From: Phenylobacterium sp.
GTDB lineage: Bacteria; Pseudomonadota; Alphaproteobacteria; Caulobacterales; Caulobacteraceae
Length of the DNA: 54,605 nucleotides
Assembly: GCF_030698145.1 (NCBI RefSeq)
Contig: NZ_JAUYNW010000060.1
Span: forward strand, 1-54,605
Direction: 5' to 3'
The position numbers and the translations under genes were made by a program. Shown one piece after another: positions 43,055 to 51,862 of this stretch; position 1 is the first letter of the stretch; every line of letters begins with the position of its first letter. The notes under the pieces are model-generated. The model worked only from the letters and a program-made list of their open reading frames with translations, was not told where the DNA came from and searched no databases.

Positions 43055-43236
43055 GCGGCACATGGTCTCGTCCTGACCGGATTGGGCGTAACCTCGCGGC
43101 GCCGGCGTTCTATTTCAGACCAGACACGCGAAGCCATCGTTCTGTCACTGGACGGCGCCTATGTGGACCCCATAAGACCGGCGGGAATTTTCATCCTTCC
43201 CGCCCGTATTTCGCGGCCTTCCGGAGTTCCAGTCGC

Positions 43237-44439
43237 TTGATCAGACGCCACTTCTTCCTCGTCGGCGCCCTCGTCGTCCTCGCCTTGATGGTCGTGGCCG
43301 GTGGCTGGAAGCTGACTCTGGGCAAGAAGGAGGGGCCGGGCGGTCCGCCTGGCGCGGCCATGGCGGCGCAGAAGGGCGGCGGCGGGCCGACGGGCAAGGG
43401 CGGCGGCGGTCGTGGTCCCGGCGGCGGCGGCGGCCCCGCCCAGGTCTCCGTGGCGCTGGTCGTATCCAAGGTGTTCATCGATTCCATCGACGTGATCGGC
43501 GTGGCCAAGGGCCGGCAGTCGGTCACCCTGACCGCGGCGGCGACCCAGCTGGTCGATCGCGTGCGCTTCACCGACGGCCAGGCCGTGGCCAAGGGTGCGG
43601 TGCTGGTCGAACTGAAGGACACCGAGCAGAACGCGGGCCTGGCCCAGGCCCAAGCGCGCCTTGTCCAGGCCCAGCGCGACTTCGACCGCTGGAAGGCGCT
43701 CGCAGCCCAGGGCTACGCCTCCAAGACCGCGCTGGATCAGCGCGAAGCGACCTATCTGGCCGCCCGCGCCGACGTCCAGGCCGCTCAGGCCCGCCAGGCC
43801 GACCGCACCATCCGCGCCCCGTTCGCCGGCGTCGTCGGCCTGTCTGATATCGCTCCGGGCGCCTTGATCAACCCAGGCGCGGCCATCGTCACCCTGGACG
43901 ACGTCAGCGCAGTGCGGGTCGATTTCGAGGTCCCGGACCGCTACCTCGCCTCGCTCCGCGAGGGCCAGCTGATCTACGCCAAGACCGACGCCTATCCCGG
44001 GGAGACCATCCAGGGGCGGATCGCCAAGCTGGACAGCCGCATCGATGAGCGTACCCGCTCGATCACCGCCCGGGCCGAGTTCGCCAATCCCGGCCGCAAG
44101 CTGAAGCCCGGCATGATGATGCGGGTGGCCATATCGCGTGGCCAGCGCCAGGCGCTCGCCGCGCCGGAGGCGGCCGTCGCCGTGCAGGGCGACAGCGCCT
44201 TCGTCTACGTGCTGGCCAAGCGCGGTGAGGCGACCATGGCCGAGCAGCGTCCGGTGATCACCGGGGTGCGCCAGGACGGCTTCGTCGAGATTCGTGAGGG
44301 CGTGGCCGCGGGCGACCGGATCGTCGCCGACGGCCTCAACAAGATCCAACCCGGTCAGCCGGTGCGTATCGCCAGCCAGGGCGGACGTCCGAGCGGCGCG
44401 AGCCAGCCAGGGGCGCGCGGGCCGCGGCCCGGGGCATGA
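43237..44439 (+). CDS. RND efflux periplasmic adaptor subunit (membrane fusion protein)
   Basis: A 400-residue HlyD/AcrA-type adaptor. It has an N-terminal membrane anchor (about residues 5-24), then an unusual Gly/Pro/Lys-rich linker (about 30-66), a lipoyl/hairpin region (VSVALVVSKVF ... DGQAVAKGAVLVEL, coiled-coil QAQARLVQAQRDFDRWK) and a beta-barrel domain (TIRAPFAGVVGLSDIAPG). The start is TTG 43237, with CCGGAG upstream. Translationally coupled to the RND permease by ATGATG, so the pair forms a tripartite pump with an outer-membrane channel encoded elsewhere. Confidence 0.92.
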   Translation: MIRRHFFLVGALVVLALMVVAGGWKLTLGKKEGPGGPPGAAMAAQKGGGGPTGKGGGGRGPGGGGGPAQVSVALVVSKVFIDSIDVIGVAKGRQSVTLTAAATQLVDRVRFTDGQAVAKGAVLVELKDTEQNAGLAQAQARLVQAQRDFDRWKALAAQGYASKTALDQREATYLAARADVQAAQARQADRTIRAPFAGVVGLSDIAPGALINPGAAIVTLDDVSAVRVDFEVPDRYLASLREGQLIYAKTDAYPGETIQGRIAKLDSRIDERTRSITARAEFANPGRKLKPGMMMRVAISRGQRQALAAPEAAVAVQGDSAFVYVLAKRGEATMAEQRPVITGVRQDGFVEIREGVAAGDRIVADGLNKIQPGQPVRIASQGGRPSGASQPGARGPRPGA

Positions 44440-47400
44440 TGCTCTCCGACCTCTCCGTCCGCCGGCCGGTGTTCGCCGCAGTCGCGGCGATCATCCTGTG
44501 CGTCGTCGGCGTGGCCTCGTTCCTGTCGCTGACGGTGCGCGAGCTGCCCAGCGTCGATCCGCCGGTGGTCTCGATCTCCACCAACTATCGCGGCGCCTCG
44601 GCCGAGGTGGTCGAGGAGCGGATCACCGAGGTGATCGAGCGCCAGATCTCGGGCATCCAGGGCATCGACCGCGTCAACTCGTCCTCGCGGGACGGCCAGT
44701 CGCGGATCAACATCTCCTTCAGGCTCGACCGCGACCTGGACGATGCGGCCAACGACGTTCGCGACGCGGTCAGCCGGGTCGCCGCCAACTTGCCGCTGCA
44801 GGCTGACCCGCCGCAGATCGCCAAGGCCACCGCCGACGGCGCGCCGATCATCTTTGTCTCGTTCTCCTCGACCACGCTGAACCGCCTGCAGCTCTCAGAC
44901 TACGCCAACCGCTACCTGGTGGAGCGGTTCTCGACGATCCCCGGCGTCGCCCAGGTCGGCGTGGGCGGTCTCCAGCTCTATTCGATGCGCATCTGGCTCG
45001 ACCCCGACGCCATGGCCGCCCGCGGCATCACGGTGGACGACGTCGAAACCGCCCTGAACACCCAGAACCTGGAACTGCCGGCGGGCGCCCTGGAGGCGCC
45101 CAGCAAGGACTTCACCATCCGGGTGGGACGCGGCTATTCCACGCCGGCGGAGTTCGCCCAGATGCCGGTGGTGGCCTCCGGCGCACGAGCCGCCGCCGCC
45201 GCGACGGGCGCCTCGACCCAGGAATACATCACCCGCCTGGGCGATATCGCCAGGGTGGAGGAGGGGCCCGACGAGCGGCGTCGTTCGTTCCGGTCCAACG
45301 GCCGCGAGCAGGTGGGCATCGCCATCACCCGCCAGTCCCAGGCCAACGACCTGGAGATATCGGACGGGGTCAACGCGATCCTGCCGGAGCTGAACAAGTC
45401 GCTGCCCAAGGGCACCAGCCTTCAGATCGCCGTCGACTTCACCGTGTTCACCCGCCACGCCATCGAAGAGGTGTGGATCAACATGGGCATCTCGCTGGCC
45501 CTGGTCGCCCTGGTGAACTTTGCGTTCCTGGGCACTTGGCGCGCGGCGCTGATCCCCTCGGTCGTGGCGCCGATCTGCATCCTGTCCACCTTCATCGTCA
45601 TGGCGCCGCTCGGCTTCTCGCTGAACCTGCTGACCCTGCTGGCCCTGGTGCTGGCCATTGGTCTGGTGGTCGATGACGCCATCGTCGTGGTCGAGAACAT
45701 CCAGCGGCGGATCGACGAGGGCGAACCGCCCATCGTCGCCGCCCAGCGCGGGGCGCGGCAGGTGTTCTTCGCGGTGATGGCCACCACCATCGTGCTGATC
45801 TCGGTCTTCGCGCCGCTGATGTTCCTGCCGGGCTTCACCGGCAAGCTGTTCGTGGAGCTGGCGGTGGCCATCGCCGCGGCCGTGGCCTTCTCGGCGCTGC
45901 TGGCGCTCAGCCTCTCGCCGATGCTGGCCTCCAAGCTGCTGCGGCCGGCCCAGGGCGAGGGCTTCATCGCGCGCAACGTCGACAACGCCATGGCCAAGGT
46001 GCGCAATTCCTATCACGCCTCCCTGGAGGCGCTGCTGGGCCGGCGCGAGGCCTCCATCGCCGGCGGCGTGCTGGTGGCGGTCCTGGCGCTCGCGGCGCTC
46101 GGCCTGTTCACGGTCCTGCCGCGCGAGCTGGTGCCGGACGAGGACCGGGGCCGTGTCGAACTCAATATCCAAGGCCCTGAAGGCGCGGGCTACGACTACA
46201 CCCGCAAGGCCACAGGCCAGGTCGAGAGCCGGTTGAAGGGCCTGCTCGATGAGGGGGTGATCAGCCGCTACATCATCGGGGTCCCGCGCTTCAACGGAAA
46301 CCAGTTCAACTCAGGCTTCGGCAACGCCGCCCTGGCCGAGGACGCCAAGATCACCTCCAACGAGCTGGCGGCCCAGCTCAACCGCGAGTTCTCCTCGATC
46401 ACCTCGGTGCGGGCCATCGCCTCGGTGCGCGGCGGCCTGCAGCGCGGCGGGCCCGGCGGCGGCGGCGGCGGCGGGGTCGACGTCATCGTGGTCGGCAACG
46501 AGTATCCGGAGATCGAACGCTGGATCCAGCCGCTGCTGACCGCGGCCCAGGCCAATCCGGGCCTGGCCCGGGCGCGCATCGACTATGAGCCCACCAGCCC
46601 GCGTGTCCTGGTCAATATCGACCGGGAGAAGGCCGCGGCCCTGGGGGTTTCGGCCCAGGCGGTGGGCCGGGCCCTGGAGACCAATTTCGGCACCCGGCGG
46701 GTGACCACCTACATCAAGAACGGCCAGGAATACGACGTCATCCTGCAGACCGACCGGGCGCGCCGCCAGACCGAGCAGGACCTGGGCAACCTCTATGTCC
46801 GCACCCGCACCGGTGAGACCGTGCCGCTCGCCTCGCTGGTCACCACCGTGGTGCGCGGCGACACCCCTGACCGCGCCCGCGTCGACCGCCTGCGCTCGGT
46901 CACGCTCTCGGCCCAGCTCAACCCCGGCTATCCCGTGGGCGAGGCGGTGAAGTTCTTCGAGGGCGAGATCGCCAAGCAGCCGGCCGGGCCGCAGGTCAAG
47001 TGGGGCGGAATCGCCCGCGACTTCCTGGAGGCGGGCGGCGCCGTGGGCCTGGCCTTCGGCATGGCCCTGCTGCTGGTCTTCCTGGTGCTGGCCGCGCAGT
47101 TCGAGAGCTGGATCCATCCGGCGGTGATCATGCTGACCGTGCCGGTCGCAGCCCTCGGCGGGCTGTTCGGCCTGCTGATCGCGGGCTCCACCATCAACAC
47201 CTACAGCCAGATCGGGCTGATCATCCTGGTGGGGATCGCCGCCAAGAACGGCATCCTGATCGTGGAGTTCGCCAATCAGCTGCGTGACGACGGCCTGACC
47301 ATCCGCGAGGCGGTGATCGAGAGCGCCTCTCTGCGCCTGCGGCCGATCATCATGACCTCGATCTCGGCGGCGGCGGGCTCGATCCCGCTGATCGTCTGGG

Positions 47401-47603
47401 GCGGGGCCGGCGGCGAGAGCCGCAAGACGATCGGCGTGGTCATCTTCTTCGGGGCGATCTTCGCGACCCTGCTGACCCTGTTCATCGTGCCGGTGTTCTA
47501 CAACATGCTGGCGCGCTTCACGAAGTCGCCCCAGGCCACCGCCCGGCGCATCGAAGCCTTCGAGGACGCCGAGCAGGCCCGCGCGGCCAACGCCGCGGAG
47601 TAG
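44436..47603 (+). CDS. RND multidrug efflux permease (HAE1-type)
   Basis: A 1055-residue inner-membrane transporter, the usual AcrB-like length. The N-terminal LSVRRPVFAAVAAIIL starts helix 1; the proton relay is visible in LVVDDAIVVVEN (helix 4). Two large periplasmic loops follow helices 1 and 7; the second holds a Gly-rich insert (RGGPGGGGGGG, about residue 670). The C-terminus ends in an Ala/Glu-rich cytoplasmic tail. It expels drugs, dyes or metabolites using the proton gradient. ATG 44436 overlaps the adaptor stop; 44439 is an alternative. No regulator is adjacent. Confidence 0.95.
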   Translation: MMLSDLSVRRPVFAAVAAIILCVVGVASFLSLTVRELPSVDPPVVSISTNYRGASAEVVEERITEVIERQISGIQGIDRVNSSSRDGQSRINISFRLDRDLDDAANDVRDAVSRVAANLPLQADPPQIAKATADGAPIIFVSFSSTTLNRLQLSDYANRYLVERFSTIPGVAQVGVGGLQLYSMRIWLDPDAMAARGITVDDVETALNTQNLELPAGALEAPSKDFTIRVGRGYSTPAEFAQMPVVASGARAAAAATGASTQEYITRLGDIARVEEGPDERRRSFRSNGREQVGIAITRQSQANDLEISDGVNAILPELNKSLPKGTSLQIAVDFTVFTRHAIEEVWINMGISLALVALVNFAFLGTWRAALIPSVVAPICILSTFIVMAPLGFSLNLLTLLALVLAIGLVVDDAIVVVENIQRRIDEGEPPIVAAQRGARQVFFAVMATTIVLISVFAPLMFLPGFTGKLFVELAVAIAAAVAFSALLALSLSPMLASKLLRPAQGEGFIARNVDNAMAKVRNSYHASLEALLGRREASIAGGVLVAVLALAALGLFTVLPRELVPDEDRGRVELNIQGPEGAGYDYTRKATGQVESRLKGLLDEGVISRYIIGVPRFNGNQFNSGFGNAALAEDAKITSNELAAQLNREFSSITSVRAIASVRGGLQRGGPGGGGGGGVDVIVVGNEYPEIERWIQPLLTAAQANPGLARARIDYEPTSPRVLVNIDREKAAALGVSAQAVGRALETNFGTRRVTTYIKNGQEYDVILQTDRARRQTEQDLGNLYVRTRTGETVPLASLVTTVVRGDTPDRARVDRLRSVTLSAQLNPGYPVGEAVKFFEGEIAKQPAGPQVKWGGIARDFLEAGGAVGLAFGMALLLVFLVLAAQFESWIHPAVIMLTVPVAALGGLFGLLIAGSTINTYSQIGLIILVGIAAKNGILIVEFANQLRDDGLTIREAVIESASLRLRPIIMTSISAAAGSIPLIVWGGAGGESRKTIGVVIFFGAIFATLLTLFIVPVFYNMLARFTKSPQATARRIEAFEDAEQARAANAAE

Positions 47604-47612
47604 GCCAAGCCC

Positions 47613-47760
47613 AGATCCTCCTCCAGCGCGCAGCGCGATTTGGGGGAGGTGGATCGTCGCCTCTTTGCGACGATACGGCGGGGGTTGAAGCCCACAAGCA
47701 AGGGTCAAAGTTCCCCTCAGTCCGCCATTCGGCGGACAGCTCCCCCAGCGGGGGAGCATC
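47613..47760 (-). repeat. multi-hairpin intergenic repeat, copy 2
   Basis: The most complete copy, in reverse orientation to copies 1 and 3. Read on the minus strand it has GCTCCCCC-GCT-GGGGGAGC, then GTCCGCC-GAAT-GGCGGAC, an ACTTTGACCC box without a GANTC site, ATCGTCGC-AAAGAG-GCGACGAT, and a terminal CCTCCCCCA/TGGAGGAGG stem. It fills the gap between the convergent RND permease and cytochrome c genes. Confidence 0.85.
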
Positions 47761-47777
47761 CGGAAGCAGTCGGCTCC

Positions 47778-48257
47778 TTACGGCGCCGTGTAGCCGGACT
47801 CGACCTTCATGTAGGCGATCAGGTCGACACGGTCCTTGGGGTCCTTGAGGCCGGCGAAGGTCATCTTGGTGCCGGGCAAGAAGGTGCGCGGCTCGGCCAG
47901 CCATTTGTCCAGGTGCTCGCCGTCCCAGACGAAGCCGGCGGCCTTGACCGCGTCGGAATAGTTGTAGCCCTCAAGCGAGCCGGCCTTGCGGCCGAAGACG
48001 CCGTGCAGGTTCGGACCGGTCAGGTTGGCGCCGCCCGGAACGATGGTGTGGCACGACTTGCAGAGCCCGAACTTGCGCTTGCCGTTCTCGATGTCGGCGG
48101 TGTTGTAGGGCGCGGGCAGGGTGGCCACCAGGGCGGCCTTCTGCGCATCCGTCATCTCCGGGGCCGCGGCGGGCGCCGCGGGCGCCTCGGCCTTCTGGCC
48201 GCAGCCGGCCAGTAGGGCGCAGGCCCCAATCAAAATCGTCGCCGCGCGCATTGTCAT
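47778..48257 (-). CDS. cytochrome c family lipoprotein
   Basis: A 159-residue class I cytochrome c. Lipoprotein signal peptide ending LAGC (Cys 19), then an Ala/Pro/Glu-rich linker. Heme attachment at C66-K-S-C69-H70, followed by TGPNLHGVFGRKAG and the axial Met about 132 in GTKMTFAG, as in mitochondrial-type cytochrome c. It carries electrons in the periplasm while tethered to the membrane. ATG 48257 is preceded by AGAGG; a second ATG at 48251 is possible. It is convergent with the RND permease. Confidence 0.94.
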   Translation of the reverse strand: MTMRAATILIGACALLAGCGQKAEAPAAPAAAPEMTDAQKAALVATLPAPYNTADIENGKRKFGLCKSCHTIVPGGANLTGPNLHGVFGRKAGSLEGYNYSDAVKAAGFVWDGEHLDKWLAEPRTFLPGTKMTFAGLKDPKDRVDLIAYMKVESGYTAP

Positions 48258-48294
48258 GACCCAAACCTCTGCAATGGATTGATTGGCGTTCTAA

Positions 48295-48780
48295 TCACGG
48301 CTGCGGGCGTTGCAAGGCGCGCCGGCGCCGTTCCTTCTGAATGATCTCGTCCAGCGCCTGGAGGAAGCGCGAGCGGTCGTTGCGGTCGAACGGCTTTGGA
48401 CCGCCCAGGATGTCGCCGGTGGACCTCAACTGCTCCATCAGCGCCCGTTGGGCGATGGCCGCGCCGATGGAGTTCTCGGTGAACGGTTTGCCGTTGGGCG
48501 CCACCGCATGGGCGCCGGCCTGGAGCACCCGTTCGGCCAGGGGAATGTCGTTGGTCACCGCCACGTCGCCCGGCGCCACATGCTCGGCGATCCAGTCGTC
48601 GGCGACGTCGGGTCCGGCGTCGACGATCACCCGGGCGATCATCGGCGACTGGGGGATCATCATGAAGGCGTTGGAGACCACCCAGGTCTTGAGGCCGTAG
48701 CGCGCGGCGACCTTGTAGATCTCATCCTTCACCGGACAGGCGTCGGCGTCGATGAACACCTCGATGGGTTTGTCGGCCAA
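48295..48780 (-). CDS. UPF0178 (YaiI/YqxD) family protein, DUF188
   Basis: A 161-residue cytoplasmic protein with the DUF188 core: VFIDADACPVKDEIYKVA at the N-terminus (acidic metal-binding residues), VIVDAGPDVADDWIAEHV, GDVAVTNDIPLAERVL and DILGGPKPF near the end. It is a PIN-like fold protein whose biochemical role is not established. The start is TTG 48780 with AGGATCCCACC upstream. The gene stands alone. Confidence 0.92.
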   Translation of the reverse strand: MADKPIEVFIDADACPVKDEIYKVAARYGLKTWVVSNAFMMIPQSPMIARVIVDAGPDVADDWIAEHVAPGDVAVTNDIPLAERVLQAGAHAVAPNGKPFTENSIGAAIAQRALMEQLRSTGDILGGPKPFDRNDRSRFLQALDEIIQKERRRRALQRPQP

Positions 48781-48838
48781 GGTGGGATCCTAGGTGGGCG
48801 TCGTCCCTCCATGCCTCGGGCGGCGGCGACCCTCAACG

Positions 48839-48870
48839 AAAAACGCCGCCGGTCCGGGGACCGACGGCGC
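48839..48870 (-). terminator. intrinsic terminator after the PEPxxWA protein gene
   Basis: Read on the minus strand, CGCCGTCGGTCC pairs with GGACCGGCGGCG (one G-T pair), directly followed by TTTTTCG. It lies about 40 bases after the stop codon of the gene at 48913. Confidence 0.8.
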
Positions 48871-48912
48871 TTCCAACGCTTACGCTTACTGTTACGCTAC
48901 TGGCACTGAGAC

Positions 48913-49593
48913 TTAGGCGAAGGCCGTCGCTTGCTTGCGACGAGCGCTGCGCGCCATCGAACCGACGCCGCCGAAGCCGATGATCATCATCGCCCAGGTC
49001 GCCGGTTCCGGAACCACCGAGCCGATATTGCTGATCTCGAAGGCGTCCGACTTCGAGAACAGGGTGAAGCCGGTGATCAGGTCGTCGGTCTGGAAGGTGA
49101 AGCGACCGTTGGTGTCGATGGCGTGACGATCGCCGTACTGCACCGCGCCCGAAACCACGCCCAGATCCGCACCGTCGAAGAAGTAGTCCCCGCTGGTGGT
49201 GTGGAAGGTGATGTGGTTGCCGGTGTCGAGCGAGCCGATGTAGAGGCTCACGCGCTTGGCGCCCGTGGTCGTGAAGGTGGCCGATTCACCGCCGGCGACG
49301 CTCAGATACTGGGTCTGATCGTCGTCGGTGGGGTGCACCGGGCCGAGGCCCGGAGCGGCGCTGGCGTCCGGCGAGCTGTGGTTGCCGGTGACCAGATCGC
49401 CGCCGACCAGGCTCCAACCCGGAGCGAGGGTGAGGGGGCCGTCGAAGTCGCTGACGAGGTATTCACCGGGGTTCAGGGCGGTTTGATAACCCCCGAACGC
49501 GGCGATCGTCACCGCGGCGTTGGCCGCCGTGGCGCCGATGCTGGCGGTCGCCGCGAAAACGGCCCCGACCAGGAGTTTCTTCAGAGTAGTCAC
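48913..49593 (-). CDS. exported protein with PEPxxWA-type C-terminal sorting signal
   Basis: A 226-residue protein with a signal peptide (about 1-26, ending AANAA) and a C-terminal VPEPATWAMMIIGFGG helix plus basic tail, the PEPxxWA sorting signal. The middle is a beta-rich, Asp/Gly/Ser-rich domain (TALNPGEYLVSDFDGPL, GNHITFHTTSGDYFFDG), resembling other exported proteins in Caulobacterales and sphingomonads, but I do not recognise a named domain. GTG 49593 is chosen because GGAG lies nine bases upstream; an earlier TTG at 49608 is less likely. It is followed by its own terminator. Confidence 0.88.
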   Translation of the reverse strand: MTTLKKLLVGAVFAATASIGATAANAAVTIAAFGGYQTALNPGEYLVSDFDGPLTLAPGWSLVGGDLVTGNHSSPDASAAPGLGPVHPTDDDQTQYLSVAGGESATFTTTGAKRVSLYIGSLDTGNHITFHTTSGDYFFDGADLGVVSGAVQYGDRHAIDTNGRFTFQTDDLITGFTLFSKSDAFEISNIGSVVPEPATWAMMIIGFGGVGSMARSARRKQATAFA

Positions 49594-49806
49594 GTTTGGA
49601 GTCTCCAATTGAGATTGTGTACCAGGTTCACACCCGAGCTCCGCAATGGGCGTGCCAACTCCTGGTTGGGGTTTAAGGGCTGCGCCGGGGTCTGCGGGCC
49701 AAGGACCGCGTTCGACTTCAACCCGCGATTGCGAAAGCGGGTGAGTTTGACCCAGGGCGTGGGGATGCCTTGCGGCGGCAGGGGTTCCGCTTCTGCGGAG
49801 CGTCGG

Positions 49807-49882
49807 TGGTGCCGGATGCAGGACTCGAACCCGCGACCTTCGGTTTACAAAACCGCTGCTCTACCAGCTGAGCTAATCCGGC
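49807..49882 (-). tRNA. tRNA-Thr (anticodon UGU)
   Basis: Read on the minus strand, GCCGGAT pairs with ATCCGGC to form the seven-base acceptor stem. The D arm contains AGCTCAGCTGGTAGAGC. The anticodon stem-loop is GCGGT-TTTGTAA-ACCG, giving anticodon TGT (threonine, ACA codons). The T arm has GCGGGTTCGAGTCCTGC. The discriminator A and an encoded CCA follow (49810-49807). All four arms fold in the standard way. Confidence 0.95.
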
Positions 49883-49987
49883 CCTTGGACCGGCCGCTTA
49901 TGAAGGCAAGCCGGCGGCTGACGCAAGGTCCCCGTTGGCCTTCGCGTCAGCCTGTGATCCCCTGGCGAAAACGCTGGGGAGAACGCC

Positions 49988-51400
49988 ATGGACTTCGAAG
50001 ACTACCGCAAGCACGACGCCGTGGGCCTGGCGGGCCTCGTGGCCAAGGGCGAGGTCAGCGCCTCGGAGCTGTTGGAGACGGCCGTCACCCGGATGGCGCA
50101 GGTCAATCCTGCGATCAACGCCGTCACCATGGACCTGACCGAATGGGGCCGCGCGGAGGCGAAGCGCGAGCCGACCCCCAGGGCGCTGTCGGGCGTGCCG
50201 TTCCTGCTGAAGGACCTCGGCGCGCAACTGGCTGGCTCGGCCACCAGCTCGGGCTCTGCGGTGTTCAAGGACCAGGCGGCCCAGGCCGACAGCGCCATCG
50301 TCACGTCCTACAAGCAGGCGGGGATGGTGATCTTCGGCAAGACCAACACCCCGGAGTTCGGTCTGATGCCGGTGACGGAACCGGCGCTGCTGGGCGCCTG
50401 CCGCAATCCTTGGGACGTCTCGCGCACCCCAGGCGGCTCGTCGGGCGGGGCGGCCTCGGCGGTGGCGGCGGGGATCGTACCGGCCGCTCACGCCAGCGAC
50501 GGCGGCGGTTCGATCCGCACCCCTGCCTCGGCTTGCGGCCTGTTCGGCATGAAGCCCTCGCGCGGCCGGGTCTCCTTCGCGCCGATGGGCGAGGGCTGGG
50601 GCGGGGCCTCGATTCAGCATGCGGTGACCCGTTCGGTTCGCGATTCCGCCGTCCTGCTGGACGCGGTGTGCCGGCCCCAGGTCGGCGACCCCTATTTCCT
50701 GGCCCCGCCCGAGCGGCCCTTCGCGGGCGAGGTCGGGCGCGATCCGGGCAAGCTCGCCATCGGCTTCACCACCGCGGCCCTGGCCTCCGACGCCCTAGAC
50801 CCTGAATGCAAGGCCGCGGTGCTGGAGGCGGCGCGGCTGTGCGAGGGCCTAGGCCACGTGGTCGAGGAGGTCGTCGTGCCGGGCGACCTGGCCGCCATGC
50901 AGCAGGGCGCCGGGGACGTGATCGGCGCCAGCATCGCCGCCACCCTGGAGGCCGAGGCCGAGCGGCGCGGCCGGGCCATCGAGCCCGACGAGGTCGAGGT
51001 GCTGACCTGGGCCATGTATCAGCGCGGCAAGCGGGTGACGGGCTCCAACTACGTCCGCGGCCTGGCGGCGATCCACGCCTATGGCCGAGCCGTGGCGGCG
51101 CTGTTCCAGCGTTATGACGTGCTGCTGCTCTCGACCCTGGGCAGCCCGGCCATTCCCATCGGCCACCTGACCGAGGACCTGCGCCAGTACACGCCGCGCC
51201 TGTTCGCCTTCATGCCGAACACCCAGGCCTTCAACAACACGGGCCAGCCGGCCATGACCGTGCCGTTGGCCTGGAGCCAGGGCGGCCTTCCTATCGGCAT
51301 CCAGTTCGTTGGTCGGATGGGGGAGGAGGCGGGGCTGTTCCGCCTGGCGGGACAGCTGGAGCAGGCGCGGCCCTGGTTCAACCGCGTCGCACCGCTATAG
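49988..51400 (+). CDS. amidase signature family protein
   Basis: A 470-residue amidase. The Ser-Ser-Lys triad is present: Lys about 75 (VPFLLKDL), cis-Ser about 151 ([11 protein letters not shown]) and nucleophile Ser about 175 ([12 protein letters not shown]). It hydrolyses an amide; members include GatA, but the length and the absence of gatB/gatC beside it suggest a catabolic amidase with a small substrate. ATG 49988 follows GGGGAGAACGCC. It lies 105 bases from the divergent tRNA-Thr. Confidence 0.93.
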   Translation: MDFEDYRKHDAVGLAGLVAKGEVSASELLETAVTRMAQVNPAINAVTMDLTEWGRAEAKREPTPRALSGVPFLLKDLGAQLAGSATSSGSAVFKDQAAQADSAIVTSYKQAGMVIFGKTNTPEFGLMPVTEPALLGACRNPWDVSRTPGGSSGGAASAVAAGIVPAAHASDGGGSIRTPASACGLFGMKPSRGRVSFAPMGEGWGGASIQHAVTRSVRDSAVLLDAVCRPQVGDPYFLAPPERPFAGEVGRDPGKLAIGFTTAALASDALDPECKAAVLEAARLCEGLGHVVEEVVVPGDLAAMQQGAGDVIGASIAATLEAEAERRGRAIEPDEVEVLTWAMYQRGKRVTGSNYVRGLAAIHAYGRAVAALFQRYDVLLLSTLGSPAIPIGHLTEDLRQYTPRLFAFMPNTQAFNNTGQPAMTVPLAWSQGGLPIGIQFVGRMGEEAGLFRLAGQLEQARPWFNRVAPL

Positions 51401-51418
51401 GCGGCTCAGGCTTCTTCG

Positions 51419-51862
51419 CTACGCGGATGATCCGAGGCGCACCCGGATGTCCAGATACGCCGCCGCTATGAGCTCGCTCAGCGCGGCGGCGTTCGCCGGT
51501 GGGCCCAGCCGGAGCTTCACGTGCCGCATGCGTTTGCCCGCGCCTTCCAGGAGGCCCGCCGGGTCGTCGAGCTCCGCCCCGTAGAAGAAGCCGACGTTCA
51601 CATGAGCCCTGAAGGCGTTGACGTATCCAAACGCCGCGTCCTCCACGCAGGCGACGGGGCAACCGTCATGCATGAGCTCACGGACATCGGCGCCGCAGCC
51701 GCGCATCTGCTCAAACCAGGTCCGTGCGATCGCCCGCAGTTCGTCGGCCGGCTCGGAGAGCCAGGCGTCGATCTCGCGGTCCAGTCGGACCTCACGGGAG
51801 AACCAGGAGTCGATCGCGGGGTCGTGTTCGACCGCGCCGGAAAGCCGGAAGAGCTGGCTCAT
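51419..51862 (-). CDS. DUF1801-domain protein
   Basis: A 147-residue soluble protein with the YdhG/DUF1801-type fold: IARTWFEQMRGCGADVRELMHDGCP in the first half, then YVNAFRAHVNVGFFYGAEL and KRMRHVKLR. Such proteins are structurally characterised but have no agreed function; some bind small ligands. Its start overlaps the SDR stop as ATGA, so it is translated together with the oxidoreductase and probably acts in the same pathway. It is convergent with the amidase gene. Confidence 0.85.
   Translation of the reverse strand: MSQLFRLSGAVEHDPAIDSWFSREVRLDREIDAWLSEPADELRAIARTWFEQMRGCGADVRELMHDGCPVACVEDAAFGYVNAFRAHVNVGFFYGAELDDPAGLLEGAGKRMRHVKLRLGPPANAAALSELIAAAYLDIRVRLGSSA

Noticed and set aside
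43013..43240. 75-residue plus-strand frame between the aldolase-like and adaptor genes
   Set aside because: It starts inside the terminator hairpin, lacks a ribosome binding site and does not resemble a protein family.
49807..49987. tRNA-Thr as an integration site
   Set aside because: No integrase, no duplicated tRNA 3' end and no foreign-looking genes flank it; the neighbours are an amidase and a sorted exported protein.
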